Assembly (NCBI GenBank): GCA_050084985.1 | Contig: JBITNC010000001.1 | Coordinates: 210,552,001 to 210,616,000 of the forward strand | DNA from: Nageia nagi | Lineage: Eukaryota; Pinophyta | Direction: 5' to 3' | DNA length: 64,000 nucleotides | Part shown: piece after piece, positions 57,451 through 64,000 of the stretch | How positions within the stretch are numbered: position 1 is the stretch's first letter | Layout of the letters: each line of letters opens with the position of its first letter | Notes under the pieces: generated by a model | Databases searched by the model: none | Seen by the model: the letters and a program-made list of their open reading frames with translations, nothing else | What the model was told of the DNA's origin: nothing | Translations under genes and position numbers: made by a program

Positions 57451-60400
57451 TTAAAATATATCCTTGAGTTAGATTAGATTTTATCCTTTAAACTATGATC
57501 ATTAAATATCTTGACCTTATGATCTAAAAACTCTTTATTTATCCTAAAGGATCCAAAATGATACCATTTAGTCCCATGGGTCCCATTTGTACCCATTTTG
57601 ATCCCAAGACCTTAAAATATCCCAAATGATCACAAATTATCATTTGGAAACTTAACTCTAATTTAGGATTATTTCTAAATCATTGGGATAGTTTTGGGTT
57701 AATTGAGACTAGAGATGTAATAGATTTATTTTTTTAGGAGTCTTGATAAAATCATCTACTTAAATTGATTTATAATACCCACTATTGATCATGCAATAAC
57801 AAATATTAATCCCTACTCCTATTCATGTAATCATTACTAGTCAAAGCTTTAATCATAACATGTAACAATCATAATGTTGTTCATAAAGATAACTCATTAA
57901 ATCATAATGATTAGATTTTTCCAAAAAAATTATTTAAAACATAAAATTATATATTTAAAATTCATTATACTAATAATAGATAAATTCAAAATAATCCTCA
58001 TTAAACATAATAATCAATTACAAGAAGATTGAAATCACCTCGTAACTTCATTTTTCAACATCTTAGGTAATGACAAAGCTTTCATAACCTTATTACAAAG
58101 GAAATTAATACATCATGATGCTAGTAAAAATCTCTTATTAATGATTTGGTAATTCATTATTATCTTTTAGTACAAAAGTAATACAAAATCCATTATGTCA
58201 TCTTATAGACTCATGTCATCATAGAACACCTCCATCGAGCAATGAATATCGAACATCCCTTTGGAACTTTGGTGTATGGGTAAAGTACTAGGAGGGAGGA
58301 GGATTGGGACATATCGCTTTATTTTTAATTGACCATGATGTAAGAAAATTCCATGAATTCTACTATTTAGACCTTAAGAGGACTTTAGGTCCATTTAGGA
58401 TTACCTCCTATCCTTGGTCATTAATTCATAATTTAGTATCCCATTTTGAATAATTCATCTCATATTCCATATTAAAACCTTGAATTATCTTACTAAAAAT
58501 TATACCTTAAACATTATACCAATGTCATAATATCAAACTAAAATAAATTCTCATAAATCCTAAATATAACCATTTCATCTTATAATCAATTAGCACTAAG
58601 TGAACTTGTTAAAAATTACAATCACCTTTAAAGTTTTAATCTAAGTTTCTTTCCCTATTTTAATTATTTTTCAAATGAAATATTAAATGAACTTATCAAA
58701 GTATAACTAAGTTAAATATTAAATTATCAAAGCTAATAATTCATTTGAGACATAATAAATGGGGTGCCCAAAAAGGGAAGTGAAGAGATGTGAAAGCTCC
58801 TTACTAGATGTATCTCAAAGTCATGGCCTACTAAATATCTTCACAATGTTAATGATAATAAATTTGATTATAGAATATACACCACACATTTACCTTATTA
58901 TTCCATTTCTATTTCAAGTTGGGTCACCGTATACTCATGCCTTTTTAAGATGTTCTATTCAAAAATAACTCTTTCTATTAAATTATTAGATTCTAGCATT
59001 TCCTCCAAGGTTTTTGAGATAATGAAAGAAGCATTAGTAGATAGCACAAATTAAATCTTATGGTGAAGGATCATACCAATTCACCTAGGAATAGCCATTT
59101 TAAAATATATAAATTATAAATAAAATTTGTAACCTTTATTAGTGTTCTTCCAACATGATTTATTGTAGAAGCTTTAAAAGTATGGAAATCCATCAAAGAA
59201 TGGTTAAAAAGGATGTTAAAGGTCAACATTATCGATAGCATACTATATACATGGATCTAAACTTGATAATATTCTTCTAGAGTATATCATTATCATAGCT
59301 TATGAATGAGGTATGGGTATCTTGCAAGGAATAGTTGCATTGACTTTCTAATGGGTATTGTAGTATCAAAAGATTGTAAGAAACACACAGGATCCAAAAA
59401 TCATTTTCTACCTGCATATTGAGAATCTTATCTATGAAATTTTAAAAATGGCAAGATATGTAAAGAATGGGGATTTCAAAATGGTGCATAAGTATAATAT
59501 AAAATTGTGAATTATTTGCCAACATTTTTCCTTCATAAGCACAAAGTAAGTATGGAGTATCATTAAAGAGTGATAGGAAAAGGTTATATGTTTGATATTA
59601 AAGCTGAAAGTACCTCCATGGTATTATGCAAATCATAGAAGAATACAAGGGTGTTAACAACAAAATGGAAAATATGTTGGATCTAAAGAAATTACATTGA
59701 TAAAAAATCAATTTCCAAAATATTTGCCAAAATATTTTTAGTGTAGACCATTATGATAACTCTCAAATGAACACATAAATCTACTAAGTAATATGGATGG
59801 AAAACTAACGAGACATTTAAACTATTTGCAAATATATTCATGAGCATACATGATAAGGAAATTGTAAAATCAACTATATAAAAGAGTAATAATCCAATTG
59901 AGTTTGTACTTGAATTTTTTTTATGAATTTCAATTAATCAATATAAAATTATGTCTCTTTCAAAAATAAAAATTACCATCACATGAGTATACTGATTAGA
60001 CTAGGTAGAATGTCTTTTCAAATGAAGCAAGGTCATTATCATCAACTATTTTCATAGACTTTTATAAATTAATTCTACCATACATTTTTTTATAATACCA
60101 AAAGAGGACTATTTTTACTACACATTTTAGAAAATCAAAAATAATGCACCTTAACTTGGAGAATGAAAGACATATTTTCTTCACGTAACTCTACACCCAA
60201 CCTTGAGAATAATAAGATTGTAATAATAGAAGAAAGATATGTAGGTGTTTTGCTTAAGATTCTACCCCTTTATTTATAGCCAATAAGATCCAAGTGTGTC
60301 CAAATGAATGTCTCCTCACACCTTTAATAAGTTTTGGGTAGGTTTCCTTAAATTTATTAATGATTGAAATGGTATTAAATACCTTGGTGCCTTTTTTATT

Positions 60401-60840
60401 AACTAAAAAATTAGTGCCTACTGTGTATATTAAATTGTGCACCTAAAACTCAATTTAGCTAAATTAATCATTCAACATAATAAATCAGAACACATTCAAC
60501 ATTACACATCAATAATAAGGTAGATATTATATCTGAAAAGATTGAATGAAATTTAATACAATAAGGATCATTATTGATCTGTATGGATTGGCAACGATCT
60601 ATGTATGGATCTGCAACAATCGATGTATAATTCATCAATGGTCTCCACTTATTATAGTGCACTTTGTAATCTTTTGGCTTTTATCATCGATCTAATAAAT
60701 CATTATCGACCGATGTCAGGATTGTTGACAATTTCTGACACTATAGTGAACTTTTGCAAATTTTGAAATTTTTGTATTTGGTCCTAGTTAGTTTCCTTCG
60801 TGCTTACTTCTATTGTTCTTTTCCTATATTGACCCTACAC
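57451..60840. other. Unassigned AT-rich sequence
   Basis: No retrotransposon motif or gene was recognised. The first part may continue the inverted TE-H LTR beyond the alignable stretch. Frames at 58759-58968, 60254-60442 and 60468-60662 carry no family motif. At 60580-60715 several 'gatc-atc/cgat' motifs begin (see the GATCG cluster). Confidence 0.3.
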
Positions 60841-61531
60841 ACAGAAAATGAACAAAACATCAAAGCATACCTGATAATATATTAAAATATGAATTAGAAG
60901 TAAGTAACATAAGATTAAAATGTACTTGATTGTAGATTTGTAATGATCAAGCTTCAAATCTTTGTTAACAAAACTCCTAGTTTAATCTCGATAGAGCTTT
61001 GCTATCATAAATTGGGGTCCTTTTGTTCATATACAGAGCTAATATTTATAGGCTCAAATGTTTGTTATACATTATCTTACTGGCACAAAATTCAAGGTAA
61101 CATCCCATATGAATTTTGAGGCATTTTTATCCCAAATCTGCATAAAAAATCCTAAATCATGCATGCTGGGCTATTCTGGGCTTGCTGGGCTATTCTAGGT
61201 TTAGACTTATCTATCTTTGAATTAATCAGGGATCATCAATGATCCTATAGGATCGTTAACAACTGTACTAGATCGTTAATGATTTTTCCACAATTTTTAT
61301 AATAATATTAAAATGATCACCAAATGGTCATTTTTTAATGAAAAAGGGGTCGTATGACCACTTGTTTTGCATCTACTCGATGAGATCTATCTAATAATGG
61401 AGTTTCCAATCTTGTTTGAGGCTTGTATAAAGAGTTATGATTATTTTAATGTGATATATGTCAAAAAGATATTTATTTTATTTATTTATATGTTGTTAAA
61501 CTAGATGTAGGGTTTATTTTGAGTGTCTACA
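60841..61531 (-). repeat. TE-J: 3' LTR of a minus-strand Tat-like element (left end not fixed)
   Basis: On the minus strand TGTAGACACTCAAAATAAACCC starts at 61531, directly after a polypurine tract. TGTAGACAC is the LTR start motif shared with TE-C and close to TE-G. A TATA box (GCCTATAAATATT, 61041-61053) fits an LTR promoter. The far end was not located, and the given left coordinate is an estimate. Confidence 0.6.
61041..61053 (-). promoter_or_regulatory. TE-J LTR TATA box
   Basis: Minus strand GCCTATAAATATT, about 480 bp after the LTR start. Confidence 0.55.
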
Positions 61532-61545
61532 TTTTGCCCCTTTTT
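61532..61545 (-). other. TE-J polypurine tract
   Basis: Minus strand AAAAAGGGGCAAAA immediately before TGTAGACACTC. Confidence 0.7.
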
Positions 61546-61721
61546 GAATTATCAACCGAAGATGAGGTTGATAGTTTCAAAAAATGTAGAATGAGAAGCT
61601 TTGTTGTTTAATTATATGTTGCTACTTTTCTATGATATATGTTTTGACTCAATTTCTTAGATGAATCAAAATTTTGATGTATCAAATTATGATAAAATAT
61701 GTTTTCCTTTAACATTTGATA

Positions 61722-62460
61722 TAGTTTTGAAAATAAATTTGAATATACTTCAAAAGTGACTATTTTTGGTATGACGATGTGTTGAGATTGTGTGATAGTT
61801 GCATGACATTTCTATTATGTCATTTTGCATGTCTAAGCGCACCTGTACCGTATGAGTTTTCTTTAGTATATGAGTTTTGATGGTGCTGTCCTTTTGTCCC
61901 GACAACAGGGTTTCAAGATGATCCCCTATAACAATGATACATCACATTTTATCTCCTTTGATATTTGTAAATGTTAACGATATTTTTAAGAAATATCATC
62001 AAAATCTTTTTTCATATAAAGCTTAAGATCTTTTAGTAGGATATAATTATAGCTTCTCTGAATCAAAACTTATTATTTATTTATTTATTTATATATATAT
62101 ATATTTCATCATCTGGTGTTTTCATGAAGATATTCCTTGCCATGACTAAATATGATCTTTTAACTTTTGCAATTGATACATTTTGAAAATGATATTGTAA
62201 TACATCAAAACTACACTTGTGTCAATCTCCATACTATGTGCTGTTTATGATAGTTGCATGACAAGACTCTAGTTTATCTTTGCATATCGAAGCAAGTATG
62301 TGATGGTAAGATTATTTGATGTATACAATTTTGAGATAATGATGTTGTATATCAAAACTTCACTTGTTTTTATCTCCATACTATGTGCTGTTTATGGCAA
62401 TTGCATGACAAGACTCTAGTTTGTCTATGCATGCCGAAGCGAGTATGTGATACGAAGCTT
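61722..62460. repeat. Tandem repeat, about 148-bp period
   Basis: Two well-matched units begin TTTTGA at 62181 and 62329. They share 'tctccatactatgtgctgtttatg', 'ttgcatgacaagactctagttt' and 'cgaagc-agtatgtgat'. A third, diverged unit starts near 61722 ('gatagttgcatgaca', then 'tgcatgtctaagcgcacc'), and a fourth trace is near 62995-63060. CG dinucleotides are kept here, unlike in most of the window. Confidence 0.8.
62068..62106. repeat. TTTA/TA simple repeat
   Basis: A short run of TTTA units followed by TA units. Confidence 0.8.
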
Positions 62461-63375
62461 GTTTTGTATATACAAATTATCTTTCACTTTTCTCTACTTT
62501 TGACCTAGTAGAATGGGTTTCATGATGTTCTTTTACATAAGTATGGATCTAATTCATCTAAAGGAGGTGGCCTCCTAACTGAAGACTCTATCAAATCCAT
62601 ATTGTCGTCCAAATTTATCATATAAGGTTTATTTTATACGTTCTCGTTTACTACTTTTGGAAAGATATTTCTCAATTTTTGATCTACTCATTTGGTTATT
62701 TTTGGTAAAATTGATTGTGTATTTTCAGATCCGATCCATGAATACAGATTCAACTTGGCTAGCAAAACCATAGTCTAGACATTATTACCACATCCTGTGT
62801 TTGTTTTGCCATCTGAGCTCAGACTTAGTCTGATCTATTTTTTGTATTTGACTTAGTCAGGGATTGTTGACAATCTTATATAATATAGTAAAAATACTAT
62901 TTTTATAATAGTATATTTTGATATAAATATCTTAGTTTATTGTGTTTAGACTTGTTTTGATGGCAATTTTAATTATTTTACCCTAGTAAATTTACTCAAT
63001 ACTAGTCCTTCATGTGCCGATGTGTTGGCAGTCATGTGACATTGGAGCATTCTTCTAGGTGAAAAATAATGTAATTTATAATTTGTTCACTTTCATCTTA
63101 GTGAACGAAGCTTCTAATTTTGTCTATACATAAATAAATTTTAAGATATTTAAAAAATATACTTCATATTATATATTTTCAAATGAGATAAATCATTGAC
63201 GATCAGTGTGAAATCATTGACGACTACATAACGATCACCGATGATCCCTGATGCGGAGGGTTTAAAAAGAAAATAGTTTACTTTTTAACTTTTTACTTTT
63301 CATTTGATATTCTAATTTTGTCTTTTCTTACTTGTCATTTTCCTTCATCTTTTTACCAACTTTTTAGCAAATTAG

Positions 63376-63456
63376 ATGGCGCCACGCAAGAGGATCTCGA
63401 AGAAAGGCAAATCAATCTCTCAAGAGGTATTTTAACCATCCATTTCTTTGTTTTAA

Positions 63457-63505
<49 letters not shown>

Positions 63506-64000
63506 CTTTTAAAACTAGGTTAATTTTAATAGTTAAAAATGTTTATGTATGTTTTAATATGATGTAGGTTGTATTAGCATAGATTTTTTATAATTTTCAT
63601 ACTCTTTTATATATGTATTTCAAAACCCTAGCCGAGGGTTTGTGCCTCAACTTTGGTTTTATAGAGTCATTGGTGATTTTAACCATCACCAATGATCTCT
63701 TCAGGATCGTCACCGATTTTAACGATTGCCAACGATCTCTTAGAAGTCGTCATCGATCGCTAACACAATCGAGGGCGATCATAAAACAAGTTTTTTGTTT
63801 TGTTTTTTTTTTTTATAATGTATGCTTAGAATAATTAATCAACTTAAATATCATTGTTTTGGTATGTTGTGTTTTAAGATTAGTGTTTTGTTTTCTTAGT
63901 TCTAATTAATTATTTTTTAAATGTTATATATTAAATTTTTATGTCTATCATTTTAGGTTTCAAAGGTTTTTACTTCTAGGGGTCATTACCCTCAGATTCT
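63376..64000 (+). CDS. Putative spliced gene start (two exons, partial)
   Basis: An ATG at 63376 opens 17 codons encoding MAPRKRISKKGKSISQE, a short basic N-terminus. The exon ends CAAGAG/GTATTT at 63426. A candidate intron (63427-63956, 530 bp, GT...AG, with T-rich 3' end 'tctatcattttag') joins in phase to 63957-64000, which reads VSKVFTSRGHYPQI. The window ends there. Exon 1 contains several CG dinucleotides and is not decayed, in contrast to the pseudogenes around it. No promoter was identified, and the product is unknown. It runs away from the TE-J 3' LTR and antisense to TE-J, so it may be the antisense extra frame known from some Tat elements or an ordinary gene. The splice model is inferred. 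Confidence 0.45.
63461..63503. repeat. (TA)n microsatellite in the candidate intron
   Basis: About 43 bp of uninterrupted TA dinucleotides. Confidence 0.95.

Larger units (their letters stand above)
61546..63375. other. TE-J 3' region or intergenic sequence, non-coding
   Basis: This stretch holds a tandem repeat (listed separately) and CG-containing motifs but no recognised coding sequence on the minus strand. If TE-J is a Tat element, this is its region between pol and the 3' LTR. Confidence 0.4.

Noticed and set aside
61532-61545. Reading 61520-61545 as a plus-strand LTR end followed by a PBS
   Set aside because: The following sequence lacks TGG; on the minus strand the same bases form a textbook polypurine tract followed by an LTR start.
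63613-63834. Plus-strand open frame of 73 codons
   Set aside because: It lies within the candidate intron, is made partly from the GATCG motif cluster, and shows no family motif.

Overview
This window looks like intergenic DNA from a large, transposon-rich land-plant genome. It is very AT-rich and I found no rRNA, tRNA or CRISPR. The only possible non-element gene is a gene start at the right edge. Everything else recognisable is a decayed LTR retrotransposon. Most are Ty3/gypsy elements with the extra 'archaeal-type' RNase H (aRNH) of the plant Tat group, one is a chromovirus, and one is a copia-like element with no readable pol. Stops often sit where conserved Trp (TGG to TGA) or Gln (CAA/CAG to TAA/TAG) codons belong, and lost catalytic Asp residues read as Asn. 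That is the pattern expected from deamination of methylated cytosine. An AT-rich gymnosperm such as Welwitschia would fit, but this is inference; the sequence alone does not identify the species.

Layout (letters are my own labels). TE-A: end of an LTR plus a Met-type primer binding site (PBS), 1-390, then unrecognised sequence. TE-B: minus-strand Tat fragment (RNase H linker, aRNH, integrase), 2800-4515. TE-C: plus-strand Tat element with 5' LTR 4516-5999, then gag, protease, RT, RNase H, aRNH and integrase to about 14450. TE-D: plus-strand gypsy element of a different layout (aRNH before RT), the host of most nesting; its gag is at about 16780-17956, its protease to integrase at 26359-30739, and its integrase tail at 42677-42730. 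TE-E: complete minus-strand Tat element, 17962-26353, inside TE-D, flanked by the duplicated target TTGAT. TE-F: minus-strand copia-like LTR element, 30745-42671, flanked by AGGGA and splitting the TE-D integrase. TE-G: 5'-truncated plus-strand Tat element, 30813-35632, inside an LTR of TE-F. TE-H: plus-strand chromovirus from 44659, with its 5' LTR interrupted by a solo LTR (TE-I, about 45959-46723), gag-pol-chromodomain at 50400-55020, and a 3' LTR from 55091 that breaks into an inverted LTR fragment at about 56858. TE-J: polypurine tract and LTR of a minus-strand element meeting at 61531/61532, with tandem repeats next to it and a GC-richer zone containing a spliced gene start at 63376.

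No element appears able to move on its own: every pol has several stops, and several key active-site residues are lost. The informative content is the order of insertions, the contrast between two aRNH layouts, repeat arrays between pol and the 3' LTR of several Tat elements, an unidentified decayed reading frame at 42971-44640, and the possible gene start at the right edge. Most boundaries of decayed coding regions are approximate, because they were read by eye through stops and frameshifts.
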